A stretch of DNA of 32,786 nt from Maribacter sp. (lineage in GTDB: Bacteria > Bacteroidota > Bacteroidia > Flavobacteriales > Flavobacteriaceae): the NCBI GenBank assembly GCA_020629415.1, contig JAHDDL010000005.1, forward strand, positions 102,175 through 134,960, written 5' to 3'. Positions 1-8,166 of the stretch are shown piece after piece. The position numbers and the translations under genes are program-made. Position 1 is the first letter of the stretch; each line of letters starts with the position of its first letter. Below the pieces are notes generated by a model. That model was not told the origin of the DNA and made no database searches. It saw only the letters and a list, made by a program, of their open reading frames with translations.

Positions 1-38
1 ATATCTCGCAGGCTTATGCTTGTGTCAATTAGGGAAAT

Positions 39-536
39 TTAGTTCCAATTTTCATCGAAATCCAAATCGTCGTAATTATCAAAAGTATCATCAAAATCAA
101 AAGCACTGTTCTCTGCTTCAAAATTTTTCTCTGGTGGCGTTTCCGGTAGTTCACCAAATGTAAAGAGTACATTAGGGTAAGAACGGCCATCTTCGTTTTC
201 TTGAATGTCGGCAAGTTCAACAAAAAACGTCCACATGTTCATAAAATCATAAACGTAGATAAGTTTTGGGTTGTTCTCGTTCATGATATCCTCTAAAAAA
301 GTTTCGTTCATTAAACGTACATCAGAGCCAGATTCGCTCATGTCGAACAACGCAATTTCCTCATCTTGTTTCCACTCTTCGTCACATGTGTAAAATGAGG
401 CCATTTCATTGCCTAAAAAGCCAAATGCCTGGGTAATGGCATTATGAAACTCTTCTAATGAATTGTGAGACTCAATCTCTAAATCTCTGAAAATATCTTC
501 TTCAGCGTCTAGAATTACTCGAATTTTATAAATCAT
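39..536 (-). CDS. Plasmid pRiA4b ORF-3-like family protein
   Basis: The 165-aa protein has the N-terminal pattern of the pRiA4b ORF-3-like family: MIYKIRVILD, then an LEEFHNAITQAFGF-type helix, a segment on display of acidic surface (CDEEWKQDEE), and a KLIYVYDFMNMWTF strand. Family members usually have this alpha/beta fold; their biochemical function is not established. The last 35 residues are strongly acidic and Asp/Phe/Asn-rich (FDFDDTFDNYDDLDFDE), which looks like a disordered tail. It is the last gene of the minus-strand run, 26 bp after ctaA, but a TAnnTTTG box overlapping the ctaA stop suggests it also has its own promoter. There is no transposase nearby, so the plasmid/transposon origin of the family name is not relevant here. 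Family call fairly sure, function unknown. Confidence 0.8.
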   Translation of the reverse strand: MIYKIRVILDAEEDIFRDLEIESHNSLEEFHNAITQAFGFLGNEMASFYTCDEEWKQDEEIALFDMSESGSDVRLMNETFLEDIMNENNPKLIYVYDFMNMWTFFVELADIQENEDGRSYPNVLFTFGELPETPPEKNFEAENSAFDFDDTFDNYDDLDFDENWN

Positions 537-557
537 ACCTTAATTTTTGCGGGTCGG

Positions 558-565
558 CAAAGTTA
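558..565 (-). promoter_or_regulatory. Putative -7 box TAACTTTG for the pRiA4b-like gene
   Basis: The plus strand reads CAAAGTTA, i.e. TAACTTTG on the minus strand, matching the Bacteroidota sigma-A -7 consensus TAnnTTTG. It lies 21 nt before the ATG at 536. Its TAA is also the stop codon of ctaA. No convincing -33 box is visible. Confidence 0.5.
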
Positions 566-1597
566 CGAAGTTTTGGAGTCTTTTCTAGGCTTTAATGCAT
601 CTAATAGTATGTAGAATTGCACACCGAACAATATAGAGGCCAATACAAGATGTAATGGCTGACTAGCAAAGGGAAAATCCAAATAGTTCATGGCTACACC
701 TGTAAATACCTCTACCAATAGTAAAAACAAGACCCAATACACTTTAAAATGACCTAGGTCATGCTTGGTTATCCTATACGCCAAAAAAGAATTTATCAAA
801 ATAATCAATATAGAAAACGATCGGTGAACATAAAATAATAACTCAGGATCTTGTAACCATTTATCCTTGGCGGCATATCCAAAAATATCTATTTGATCAT
901 CTACAAATTGGCGAACCTGTGTACCCATTGCAATTTGTACAAGCGTCATTACCAATGCTACAATGCTTATACGTAATACTAATTTATCATATTTAATACG
1001 CTTGTTTTCACTATTGGCCAGGTAAATTACATAAAGTAACATTGCAACGATAACCAATGCCATGAGCATGTGGACCGTAATTTTTGCCGGTTCTAAAACG
1101 GAGTATACAACAGTAGCCCCTAACCAAGCTTGAAAGACCATACCAACTACTACCAACCAGGACAAAGCGGGTATGCGTTTTTTCTTTTTCCAGAATTTTA
1201 AGGAAATAATGGCAAGTATTAATGTTGCAAGGCCTGCCAAAGCACCCAGCAACCTATTAATATATTCTATCCAAGTATGCCATGGGTTAAATTCTGCGTA
1301 GTCGTGTTTTGTATAAAGTTCCCAATTTGCTGCATTGAAGGCATCTGTTGTGGTAAAGGACTCTTTAGAGACCTGTAATGTTTCACGGTAAATTATTACT
1401 TGTCCTTTTTCAAATTCTCTGTTTGGTTGCCATTGAATTTCAGTTAGTTCCGTTGGGGGTATGTAGTAACCAAAACATTTGGGCCAATCTGGGCAGCCCA
1501 TACCACTACCTGTCATTCTAACAACTGCTCCGGCAACGATTACTAAATAAACTAAGACCAAAGATATTTTGGCAACCTTTCTAAATGTAATATCCAT
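563..1597 (-). CDS. ctaA: Heme A synthase, COX15/CtaA family
   Basis: This 344-aa polytopic membrane protein oxidises the C8 methyl of heme O to make heme A for aa3-type cytochrome oxidase. The sequence shows the family start (VVRMTGSGMGCPDWPKCFG, residues 25-43), about eight membrane segments, and the four histidines expected to ligate or hold heme: H107 (in FNPWHTW), H176 (ITVHMLMA), H258 (FYVHRSFS) and H316 (QPLHLVLA). A roughly 60-residue loop between TM1 and TM2 is of the longer Cox15-type used in Bacteroidota. It follows cca by 14 bp and is probably cotranscribed with it; no ctaB or oxidase genes are in view. Identification is firm. Confidence 0.95.
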   Translation of the reverse strand: MDITFRKVAKISLVLVYLVIVAGAVVRMTGSGMGCPDWPKCFGYYIPPTELTEIQWQPNREFEKGQVIIYRETLQVSKESFTTTDAFNAANWELYTKHDYAEFNPWHTWIEYINRLLGALAGLATLILAIISLKFWKKKKRIPALSWLVVVGMVFQAWLGATVVYSVLEPAKITVHMLMALVIVAMLLYVIYLANSENKRIKYDKLVLRISIVALVMTLVQIAMGTQVRQFVDDQIDIFGYAAKDKWLQDPELLFYVHRSFSILIILINSFLAYRITKHDLGHFKVYWVLFLLLVEVFTGVAMNYLDFPFASQPLHLVLASILFGVQFYILLDALKPRKDSKTS

Positions 1598-1611
1598 AAA
1601 TAATATCCATT

Positions 1612-3036
1612 CTATTTTGTACTCTGTAGACCTAATTCTGCACCCTTAAGATACATAAATTCTTGGGCTGCTTTATATTCATTTGGAATTTCTCCTTCTA
1701 AAATAGCCTCTTTGATCGCTTCTTTAATAATACCGATTTCTTTGGATGGTTTCAAAGAAAATGTTTCCATAATTTCTTCGCCACTAATAGGTGGTTGAAA
1801 ATTTCGAACATGGTCGCGAGCTTCTACTTCTTCAATCTTCTGGCGTACAATTTTGAAGTTCTGGTGATATCTGCGCTGTTTTTTAGGGTTTTTGGTAGTA
1901 ATATCCGCTTCGCATAACGTCATTAGATCTTCCACGTGGTCGCCTGCATCGAATATCAATCTTCTTACGGCAGAGTCTGTTACAAAATCCTCAGATAATA
2001 CTATTGGTCTAGAACTCATGAGTACTAGCTTTTGAACATATTTCATTTTATCGTTCAATGGCATACGTAACCTCTTAAAAAGCTTATAGACCATTTTTGA
2101 TCCCACAAATTCGTGCCCATGAAATGTCCACCCAATTTTTTTGTGGAATCTTTTGGTAGGGGCTTTGCCAATATCATGTAACAAGGCTGCCCAACGTAAC
2201 CAAAGATTGTCCGTAGCTCTAGATATATTATCTACCACTTCAAGGGTATGCCAAAAGTTGTCCTTATGTTTTTGCCCTTCTATTTCTTCAATGCCCTGCA
2301 ACGCCGTAAGCTCAGGTAAAATTAAAGGTAAAAGTTCTGTTTTATGAAGCAGTGTAAATCCTACGGACGGTTTTTTGCACAACATAATTTTGTTAAGCTC
2401 GTCTAATATCCGCTCGTTGGATACGATTTTTAAACGGTCTTTATTTTCGGTAATGGCCTGTAATGAGGGTAGGGCAATCTGAAAATCTAATTGTGTTGCA
2501 AACCGTATTGCCCTCATCATGCGTAAGGGGTCATCTGAATAGGTTACCCCTGGTTCTAAAGGAGTTTTGATAATTTTGTTCTCTAAATCAGCAATGCCTT
2601 TAAAGGGGTCCAATAGCTCACCATAATTAGATGCATTCAAAGAAAGAGCCAATGCATTTATAGTAAAATCCCTTCTTTTTTGATCATCTTCCAACGTACC
2701 GTTTTCTACAATTGGTTTACGGCTATCCCTAGTATAACTTTCTTTGCGTGCGCCAACAAATTCTAGCTCAATGCCATCGCTTTTGATCATTGCTGTACCA
2801 AAATTCTTAAAAACAGAAACTTGTGGTTTTCCCTTTAATTTGGAAGCTACTTTCTCGGCTAGTGCTATACCACTACCAATTGCTACGACATCTATATCTT
2901 TAGGTGTGGATCTCTTTAAAAAATAATCCCTCACAAAACCACCAATTACATAGCAGTCTACAGAAAGTTCTTCTGCAGCTTCTGAAATAGTTTTGAAAAT
3001 AGGGTTGTGTAAAGCGTCTATATGGCTCTCTTGCAT
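1612..3036 (-). CDS. cca: CCA-adding tRNA nucleotidyltransferase with HD domain
   Basis: The 474-aa protein has a class II poly(A) polymerase/CCA-transferase head: [13 protein letters not shown] followed by the catalytic KDIDVVAIG (DxD, around residues 52-54), the [11 protein letters not shown] motif and the [15 protein letters not shown]-binding domain segment. The second half carries an HD phosphohydrolase domain ([17 protein letters not shown], then HGHEFVGS). This architecture is standard for Bacteroidota and adds or repairs the 3' CCA of tRNA. It starts 4 bp after the threonylcarbamoyl-AMP synthase stop, so two tRNA-maturation enzymes are adjacent in one transcript. The length and all key motifs are intact. 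Confidence 0.94.
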   Translation of the reverse strand: MQESHIDALHNPIFKTISEAAEELSVDCYVIGGFVRDYFLKRSTPKDIDVVAIGSGIALAEKVASKLKGKPQVSVFKNFGTAMIKSDGIELEFVGARKESYTRDSRKPIVENGTLEDDQKRRDFTINALALSLNASNYGELLDPFKGIADLENKIIKTPLEPGVTYSDDPLRMMRAIRFATQLDFQIALPSLQAITENKDRLKIVSNERILDELNKIMLCKKPSVGFTLLHKTELLPLILPELTALQGIEEIEGQKHKDNFWHTLEVVDNISRATDNLWLRWAALLHDIGKAPTKRFHKKIGWTFHGHEFVGSKMVYKLFKRLRMPLNDKMKYVQKLVLMSSRPIVLSEDFVTDSAVRRLIFDAGDHVEDLMTLCEADITTKNPKKQRRYHQNFKIVRQKIEEVEARDHVRNFQPPISGEEIMETFSLKPSKEIGIIKEAIKEAILEGEIPNEYKAAQEFMYLKGAELGLQSTK

Positions 3037-3040
3037 GTTC

Positions 3041-3601
3041 TTATTCTCGAATAATCTTCACCGTATTGTCATTAGAAAGTCTAATAATTGATGAGGCGGA
3101 GCTATTCTGTTTCTCTCTGTGCAAATTTACCACATAGTCTACACCTTTTAAAATGGCTTGATCTATATTTTGGAAAGAATTTGGAGTGCTGTTTCCCGAT
3201 ATATTGGCAGATGTAGAAACAATAGGTTTTTTGAACTTACCAATAAGGTAACTGCAAAATTTGTCAGAAGCCACTCTAACGGCCAGGGTATTGTCAGCTG
3301 CAATCAGGTTTTTGGCTATACCACGTGGATTATCATAGATTATTGTAGTTGGCTTTGTAGAAAGGTCCATTAGGTCATAGGCCAGCTCAGGAACCTTTTC
3401 TATATGTTTCTCTAACATTGCGTCATTGGCGACCAAACAAATCAATGCTTTACTATCGTCTCTTTGTTTTAATTGATATACTTTTTGTACCGCTTTTTCA
3501 TTAGTGGCATCGCAACCTATTCCCCAAACGGTATCGGTAGGGTAGAGTATGAGTCCGCCGTTTTCTAAAACTTCTATGCAATTGTTGATTTCCTGGGTCA
3601 T
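3041..3601 (-). CDS. tsaC: L-threonylcarbamoyladenylate synthase (Sua5/YciO/YrdC family)
   Basis: This 186-aa single-domain protein matches the YrdC fold: [20 protein letters not shown] near residues 19-38, [29 protein letters not shown], and [12 protein letters not shown]. It would make threonylcarbamoyl-AMP from threonine, bicarbonate and ATP for the t6A37 modification of ANN-decoding tRNAs. It lacks the C-terminal Sua5 domain, so TsaC/YrdC-type is the better label, although the related YciO subgroup cannot be excluded by eye. Its ATG overlaps the TGA of the upstream glycosyltransferase gene (ATGA, 3598-3601), indicating translational coupling in a mixed envelope/tRNA operon. Confidence 0.9.
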   Translation of the reverse strand: MTQEINNCIEVLENGGLILYPTDTVWGIGCDATNEKAVQKVYQLKQRDDSKALICLVANDAMLEKHIEKVPELAYDLMDLSTKPTTIIYDNPRGIAKNLIAADNTLAVRVASDKFCSYLIGKFKKPIVSTSANISGNSTPNSFQNIDQAILKGVDYVVNLHREKQNSSASSIIRLSNDNTVKIIRE

Positions 3602-4431
3602 TGAGATAAAATAATTTTGTTAATACCGTATTCTTTATCAATGGCTTGCCATTGAACCGTATTCTTATCTTTTTGTAAATTATCCTTTTTTAAAGCTACT
3701 TTTTGTGTGCCAATAATTGGTATGGGTTCTTTAGGCGTTTTGGTTGCTTGAATTGAAATAGTATTGTTCAAAATAGCCATAGCTTTAAACCATAGGTCAT
3801 CTGCTTTTGGGGCTAAGGCCATCATCTTATCTATATTGAAAACCTCTTTATGAAGAGATTTTGCTGGGTACAGAATGCCCCATGCACCTATTGGTACAAA
3901 TGCCTTTTGGTTTATAGAGGTCTTAAATTCATCTCTCCATTTCTTAAAAGGTAGAGAATTACCATTTTCAAAATTTATGTGAGATGTTTTTATGCCGATG
4001 ATGTAATTAGGGTTTTTTTGATGTTCCTTATATATCATATTCAGCCAATTCTTCCGGTACATTAAGTCATCATCACAAGTAATGATTGGTGTATCTGGAA
4101 AATCCGTTAATGTATGGATCAATTTTTTATGAGAACAATGAAGTTTGGTAAAACGAATTTCAAAAATAGATGACTCTAGTTTTTTTACATTGTTAGGAAT
4201 AATGCCTTTGTGCTCTTCATTTAACCAGAGTATTACTTTCTTAGGTAATATGTCTTGGTTCAATATGCTTTTAATAACTAAATGTAACGTGCCAAACCTT
4301 TGTGGAATTGAGGTCAATGAAACTATAACCGGAGCTGTAGGCTTACTTTTTTTGGTAAAAAAGTTTGTAGGTAAAACTGTATACTTTAAACTGTGTAATA
4401 TAGATAACGGTAATTCTTTTATTACTTTCAT
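3598..4431 (-). CDS. Putative glycosyltransferase (GT-A-like)
   Basis: The 277-aa protein starts its catalytic region with VIVSLTSIPQRFGTLHLVIKS and NQDILPKKVILWLNEE, a pattern seen in bacterial polysaccharide and LPS glycosyltransferases. It then has PIITCDDDLMYRKNWL, where CDDDL is a plausible metal/nucleotide-sugar-binding DxD motif near residue 118. PIGAWGILYPAKSL and KADDLWFKAMAI near residues 195-230 fit an acceptor/base region. No transmembrane segment is evident, so it is probably cytoplasmic. It sits between a TupA-like ATP-grasp gene (1 bp upstream) and tsaC (4-bp overlap). The donor and acceptor sugars cannot be read from the sequence. Confidence 0.75.
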   Translation of the reverse strand: MKVIKELPLSILHSLKYTVLPTNFFTKKSKPTAPVIVSLTSIPQRFGTLHLVIKSILNQDILPKKVILWLNEEHKGIIPNNVKKLESSIFEIRFTKLHCSHKKLIHTLTDFPDTPIITCDDDLMYRKNWLNMIYKEHQKNPNYIIGIKTSHINFENGNSLPFKKWRDEFKTSINQKAFVPIGAWGILYPAKSLHKEVFNIDKMMALAPKADDLWFKAMAILNNTISIQATKTPKEPIPIIGTQKVALKKDNLQKDKNTVQWQAIDKEYGINKIILSQ

Positions 4432-4432
4432 A

Positions 4433-5332
4433 CTATAGGGTGGTAATAAATTTTTGACCTTCGGGAATTTTTGGAATGGTAATATAGTCTCCTATAATTT
4501 TATTGTATTCTTCGGGTATGAATTCTAATCTTCCATCTGCGGGGTAAAATGTCATTTCTCCAAAAATTATTACGCCATCTAAGTTGTAAAGGTCCACTCT
4601 TACAAAAGGGAATGTACCTGCTAATTTTTTGGCTACCTCTACCATTTCATTAAAATTCTTGGGCTTTATGGTCTCGCCTTCAATAGGCCCTATACTTTCG
4701 TGGGTAATCGGTAGTTTGTTCCAGTCAATGTCATAATATGACCTTAGGTGTTTTGAACCACGGTCAATATCCACATGTAGAAATTTGGGTTCGCCATCAA
4801 AACAAAAAAACTTATAATCGTTTATATCTTTTTTGCCTATTTCCGATAAGTATTTTTCAACTATAAATCTTGGTTTAACTTTTTTGTAGGCCCACTCAAG
4901 TCCTCCACGTGTATATTGATCTTTTCTTAGCCATTTTTCTAGTTTAAGCCTGGCTTTGGTTTTGTTTAATTTAGATTTGTCCTCAACCAGAATATTAAAA
5001 TGGTACCCGTGTGTAGCTTTTAATACAAATTTTTGAGGTAGCCGATCGTAATCTATTTCTTTTGGATAATCATAGACAGCAATCAATTCATTCAAATACT
5101 TTTCCCCTACTTTTTCTTTTACATATGAGCGAACTTCATATTTATCTACAAGTTGATGTAGAATGGGGACTCTATAGTACACTTTTAACCACTGTATTTT
5201 TTGGTTAAAATCTTTTGGGTGGTTTAAATCTAGTTTCTTTCCAGAATAATATTCATAATATATTTTCATGTAAAATGGAGCGGGTAAGAATTTCATTTTC
5301 TTTAGAAGCCCATACGTTATTTTTTTGATCAT
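4433..5332 (-). CDS. TupA-like ATP-grasp protein (glycan/peptide ligase-like)
   Basis: This 299-aa protein matches the TupA-like ATP-grasp family, named after a teichuronopeptide-synthesis protein and common in capsule/LPS clusters. Seen features: the entry LNHPKDFNQKIQWLK, VDKYEVRSYVKEKVG, FVLKATHGYHFNILVED (nucleotide-binding strand and glycine loop), KPRFIVEKYLSE, DYKFFCFDGEPKFLHVDID, and the C-terminal metal/ATP site VRVDLYNLDGVIIFGEMTFYPADG. Such proteins are thought to use ATP to join a carboxyl group to an amine on a sugar or peptide; the actual substrates here are unknown. It is the first gene of the minus-strand run and shares a short divergent promoter region with the GT2 gene at 5405. 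Confidence 0.85.
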   Translation of the reverse strand: MIKKITYGLLKKMKFLPAPFYMKIYYEYYSGKKLDLNHPKDFNQKIQWLKVYYRVPILHQLVDKYEVRSYVKEKVGEKYLNELIAVYDYPKEIDYDRLPQKFVLKATHGYHFNILVEDKSKLNKTKARLKLEKWLRKDQYTRGGLEWAYKKVKPRFIVEKYLSEIGKKDINDYKFFCFDGEPKFLHVDIDRGSKHLRSYYDIDWNKLPITHESIGPIEGETIKPKNFNEMVEVAKKLAGTFPFVRVDLYNLDGVIIFGEMTFYPADGRLEFIPEEYNKIIGDYITIPKIPEGQKFITTL

Positions 5333-5354
5333 ATATTATTAGCTGAATTATTTA

Positions 5355-5362
5355 CAAATATA
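5355..5362 (-). promoter_or_regulatory. Putative -7 box TATATTTG for the TupA-like operon
   Basis: The plus strand CAAATATA is TATATTTG on the minus strand (TAnnTTTG), 22 nt before the ATG at 5332. It lies only 15 bp from the opposing -7 box at 5378-5385. Confidence 0.5.
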
Positions 5363-5377
5363 TAGATAACACTTTTA

Positions 5378-5385
5378 TATTTTTG
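5378..5385 (+). promoter_or_regulatory. Putative -7 box TATTTTTG for the GT2 gene
   Basis: TATTTTTG matches TAnnTTTG and lies 19 nt before the ATG at 5405. The position argues against the in-frame TTG at 5393, which would leave a leader of only a few nucleotides. Confidence 0.5.
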
Positions 5386-5404
5386 CAGTAATTTGAAACG
5401 TAGC

Positions 5405-6223
5405 ATGGAGATTCCTAAAATAAGTATTATTGTAAGTACATACAATGCTGAAGAGTGGTTGAAGAAGGTACTTTGGGGCTTTGAGCAACAGATTTTCAAA
5501 GACTTTGAAGTGGTAATTGCCGATGACGGTTCTAAAGAACCTACCAAAATTCTTCTAGAAGAAATGGCTAAAAAGGTTCATTATCCTATAGTTCATGTTT
5601 GGCAAGAAGATGATGGATTTCAAAAATCTAGGATACTTAATAAAGCGGTTACGGCTTGTTCAGCGGATTATATTATCATGACCGATGGAGATTGTATACC
5701 GCGAGAAGATTTTGTTCAGGTGCATTATATAAATAAGGAACCCGGTTATTTTATTTCTGGCGGATATTATATGCTACCAATGAATATCTCCAAACTAATT
5801 ACCTTAGAGGACATTGAAAATCAGCGTTGTTTTAATATTCAATGGTTAAAAGAAAAGGGGATTCCGCAAACATTCAAAAATAATAAGCTAACGGCACGCG
5901 GTATCATTTCAAAGATCCTTAATTGGGTTACACCTACCAATGCCAGCTGGAACGGTCATAACTCTTCAGGTTGGAAGAAAGATATTGAAAATGTGAACGG
6001 TTTTGATGAGCGTATGCAATATGGGGGACAAGATAGGGAGTTGGGCGAAAGACTTTTCAATTTTGGTATAAAATCAAAACAACTACGCTACAGCGCTGTT
6101 TGCGTTCATCTAGATCACAAAAGAGGTTATAAAACACCAGAGTCTATTGCTAAGAATGTGGGAATAAGAAATGCCACTAAAAAAGAAAAAAGTGTTTGGA
6201 CACACTATGGCATTACCAAATAG
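5405..6223 (+). CDS. Glycosyltransferase family 2
   Basis: A 272-aa GT-A glycosyltransferase. It begins ISIIVSTYNAEEWLKKVL, has the nucleotide-binding strand VVIADDGSKEPT, and the DxD metal motif in IIMTDGDCIPRED. The C-terminal half carries WNGHNSSGWKKDIENVNGFD and YGGQDRELGERL, the pattern of the galactosyltransferase C-terminal (7C-like) domain that supplies the catalytic base. There is no membrane segment. I use the ATG at 5405; an upstream in-frame TTG at 5393 would add only four residues. Its 3' end overlaps the convergent WaaE-like gene by 19 bp. It probably adds one sugar to LPS core, O-antigen or capsule; the linkage is unknown. Confidence 0.85.
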   Translation: MEIPKISIIVSTYNAEEWLKKVLWGFEQQIFKDFEVVIADDGSKEPTKILLEEMAKKVHYPIVHVWQEDDGFQKSRILNKAVTACSADYIIMTDGDCIPREDFVQVHYINKEPGYFISGGYYMLPMNISKLITLEDIENQRCFNIQWLKEKGIPQTFKNNKLTARGIISKILNWVTPTNASWNGHNSSGWKKDIENVNGFDERMQYGGQDRELGERLFNFGIKSKQLRYSAVCVHLDHKRGYKTPESIAKNVGIRNATKKEKSVWTHYGITK

Positions 6224-6999
6224 TAGGCAAGCTCGTTTTTCTGTTCCAACCTTTTCAGCTCTCTAAAACGTTCAAGTACGCCCAGAGAATTCAAATAACA
6301 GATGGTGAAGCCTTTTTTGCCGTCAAGGATTCCCAGCCTTAAAATATAATGGTTAAAAAATTTCCAGCTGGTTTTCAAGACCATCATGATATAACTAAAC
6401 TTTTTTTCCTTGTAAAAAGACTCAGTAGCTTTTAAACGACCGTATTTAAGCATTTTACCTTTGTAGTCTTCGTAACTCTTATAACAATAATGTGTTAGCT
6501 TTTCTTTTAAAATACCAGAATCGCCATCAACATCCAATGTTTCATGAACAATTTTGCAATCAGAAAATACAGCTTTACTTTTTCTAAAAAGTCGGTAGTT
6601 TTTATCTGTTTGCCATCCGCTGAAATTCAATTTTTCATTTTTAAACATGAATTGACGATAAAACCAAAATGCAGCTATTTCCGTATTACTGGATATGGTT
6701 TTTTTGATTTCTTTCTGTAAGGCATCTGAAACAACTTCATCTGCATCTAAAAATAAAACCCAGTCATTTTTGGCCTGTTTTAAAGCAAAAGACTTTTGAG
6801 CGGTAAAATTTTCGAACGGATTTTGAATGACTTTTACCTTAGGGTTGCTCTTTAAATATTCATAAGTTCCATCGGTACTAAAAGAATCAACCACAATAAT
6901 TTCATCGGCAAAGGAAACAGACTCGATACATTTTTCAATGTAGCCAATTTCATTATACGTAATTACTAATGCGGTAAGTTGTTCTTTTTTGGTAATCAT
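6205..6999 (-). CDS. WaaE/KdtX-like family 2 glycosyltransferase
   Basis: A 264-aa protein with the compact pattern of LPS-core beta-glycosyltransferases of the WaaE/KdtX group: TALVITYNEIGYIEKCIES, ADEIIVVDSFSTDGT, FTAQKSFALKQAKNDWVLFL and the metal motif DADEVVSDALQKEI. Later, AAFWFYRQFMFKNEKLNFSG and DGDSGILKEKLTHYCYKSYED fit the same family. It is expected to act on lipid A core sugars at the inner face of the inner membrane, but the exact acceptor is inferred only. I start at the ATG at 6999; a TTG at 7008 would add three residues. The coding end lies 19 bp inside the convergent GT2 gene. Confidence 0.85.
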   Translation of the reverse strand: MITKKEQLTALVITYNEIGYIEKCIESVSFADEIIVVDSFSTDGTYEYLKSNPKVKVIQNPFENFTAQKSFALKQAKNDWVLFLDADEVVSDALQKEIKKTISSNTEIAAFWFYRQFMFKNEKLNFSGWQTDKNYRLFRKSKAVFSDCKIVHETLDVDGDSGILKEKLTHYCYKSYEDYKGKMLKYGRLKATESFYKEKKFSYIMMVLKTSWKFFNHYILRLGILDGKKGFTICYLNSLGVLERFRELKRLEQKNELAYYLVMP

Positions 7000-7037
7000 A
7001 CAATCCAATTTGATAGGTTTGCTCTAATCGTAGCGAA

Positions 7038-7045
7038 CAAAGTTA
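7038..7045 (-). promoter_or_regulatory. Putative -7 box TAACTTTG for the WaaE-like gene
   Basis: CAAAGTTA on the plus strand gives TAACTTTG on the minus strand, 38 nt before the ATG at 6999. This leaves a leader of roughly 30 nt. Confidence 0.45.
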
Positions 7046-7184
7046 TAACAAAAAAAGAATTAAAAAATTGTGTTAAGCAGTAAAATTCTTACACAATCAA
7101 CCTCCTGTTATATAGACTTCTTCTTGGTATAAGAGTACATGTTTTAAAATGGTTGCGTTTATATCTTAAAAAAAGATATAAAAA

Positions 7185-7230
7185 AACCTTTCTAGCGCAT
7201 TTTATAAAGTAAAACAGAACTAGAAAGGTT
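7185..7230 (-). terminator. Intrinsic terminator downstream of dapD
   Basis: Perfect 11-bp arms AACCTTTCTAG (7185-7195 and its complement at 7220-7230) enclose a 24-nt loop. Read on the minus strand, the second arm runs directly into a T tract. It begins about 20 nt after the dapD stop. A smaller hairpin, ATATCTT / AAGATAT with a 5-nt loop, lies just beyond at 7161-7179. Confidence 0.75.
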
Positions 7231-7251
7231 ATTGAGTTAAATTGATGGATA

Positions 7252-8073
7252 CTAGACCGCTACATCATATTCTCTAAGTGCGTCGTTCAATGAAGTCTTT
7301 TTATTGGTGCTTTCCTTACGTTTACCAATAATTAATGCACACGGTACTTGAAATTCGCCAGCTGGGAATTTTTTAGTGTAACTACCTGGTATAACTACTG
7401 AACGAGCTGGTACAACACCTTTGGTCTCTACCGGAGTTTCACCTGTAACATCAATTATTTTAGTACTCATGGTCAAAACAACATTAGCACCTAAAACGGC
7501 TTCTTTTTCAACTCTAACACCTTCTACAACAATACAACGAGAACCAATAAAGGCACCGTCTTCTATGATGACAGGTGAAGCTTGTAATGGTTCTAGAACA
7601 CCGCCAATACCAACACCGCCACTTAGGTGTACATTTTTACCTATTTGAGCGCAGCTACCTACGGTTGCCCAGGTATCTACCATGGTTCCTTCGTCAACAT
7701 AAGCGCCAATATTTACATAGCTGGGCATTAAAATGGTACCTGCCGAAATATATGCTCCATGTCTTGCAACGGCATTTGGTACTACACGAATTCCTTTTTC
7801 TTTGTATCCTTTTTTTAACGGCATTTTATCATGATACTCAAAAATACCAGCTTCTAAAGTTTCCATTTTTTGAATAGGAAAGTACATAACTACCGCTTTC
7901 TTTACCCATTCATTGATCTGCCATCCATCTTCAGTAGGCTCTGCACATCTCAATTTTCCTAAATCTAAAAGATTTACAACCTCTCTAATACTATCTTGGG
8001 TAGCAGACTCTTTTAAAAGGTCCCTATTTTCCCATGCTTTTTCTATTTGAGCTCTTAATTCTGTCATTTTCAT
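7252..8073 (-). CDS. dapD: 2,3,4,5-tetrahydropyridine-2,6-dicarboxylate N-succinyltransferase
   Basis: The 273-aa protein has the DapD length and order: a helical N-terminal domain (LRCAEPTEDGWQINEWVKKA near residues 58-77, then VVMYFP), followed by a left-handed beta-helix of hexapeptide repeats (VRVVPNAVARHGAYI, GTILMPSYVNIGAYVDEG, VDTWATVGSCAQIG, VHLSGGVGIGGVLEP, PVIIEDGAFIGSRCIVVEG). It succinylates tetrahydrodipicolinate in the meso-DAP/lysine pathway, giving peptidoglycan precursor. No other dap gene is in view, so it is a stand-alone unit with its own promoter and terminator. The start at 8073 gives MKMTEL; the ATG at 8067 is possible. Confidence 0.96.
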   Translation of the reverse strand: MKMTELRAQIEKAWENRDLLKESATQDSIREVVNLLDLGKLRCAEPTEDGWQINEWVKKAVVMYFPIQKMETLEAGIFEYHDKMPLKKGYKEKGIRVVPNAVARHGAYISAGTILMPSYVNIGAYVDEGTMVDTWATVGSCAQIGKNVHLSGGVGIGGVLEPLQASPVIIEDGAFIGSRCIVVEGVRVEKEAVLGANVVLTMSTKIIDVTGETPVETKGVVPARSVVIPGSYTKKFPAGEFQVPCALIIGKRKESTNKKTSLNDALREYDVAV

Positions 8074-8083
8074 AAAATTTTCT

Positions 8084-8091
8084 CAAATATA
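8084..8091 (-). promoter_or_regulatory. Putative -7 box TATATTTG for dapD
   Basis: CAAATATA on the plus strand is TATATTTG on the minus strand, only 10 nt before the ATG at 8073. If it is used, the mRNA leader would be a few nucleotides at most. Confidence 0.5.
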
Positions 8092-8145
8092 AGTTGAAGT
8101 ACAGTAATTACCCATGGTCAAGGGCACATATAACAAATTATCCTT

Positions 8146-8153
8146 TATTTTTG
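8146..8153 (+). promoter_or_regulatory. Putative -7 box TATTTTTG for ruvX-def
   Basis: TATTTTTG fits TAnnTTTG and lies 13 nt before the TTG start at 8167, giving a very short leader. Confidence 0.5.
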
Positions 8154-8166
8154 CCAAAAATTTAGT

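Noticed and set aside
39-536. Mobile-element cargo, because the family name comes from a plasmid and IS1096-type elements
   Set aside because: No transposase, terminal repeats or composition change; the gene is embedded in a housekeeping gene run.
3598-6999. A complete O-antigen or capsule biosynthesis cluster
   Set aside because: There is no Wzx, Wzy, polymerase, chain-length or sugar-nucleotide synthesis gene; only isolated transferases and a TupA-like protein are present.
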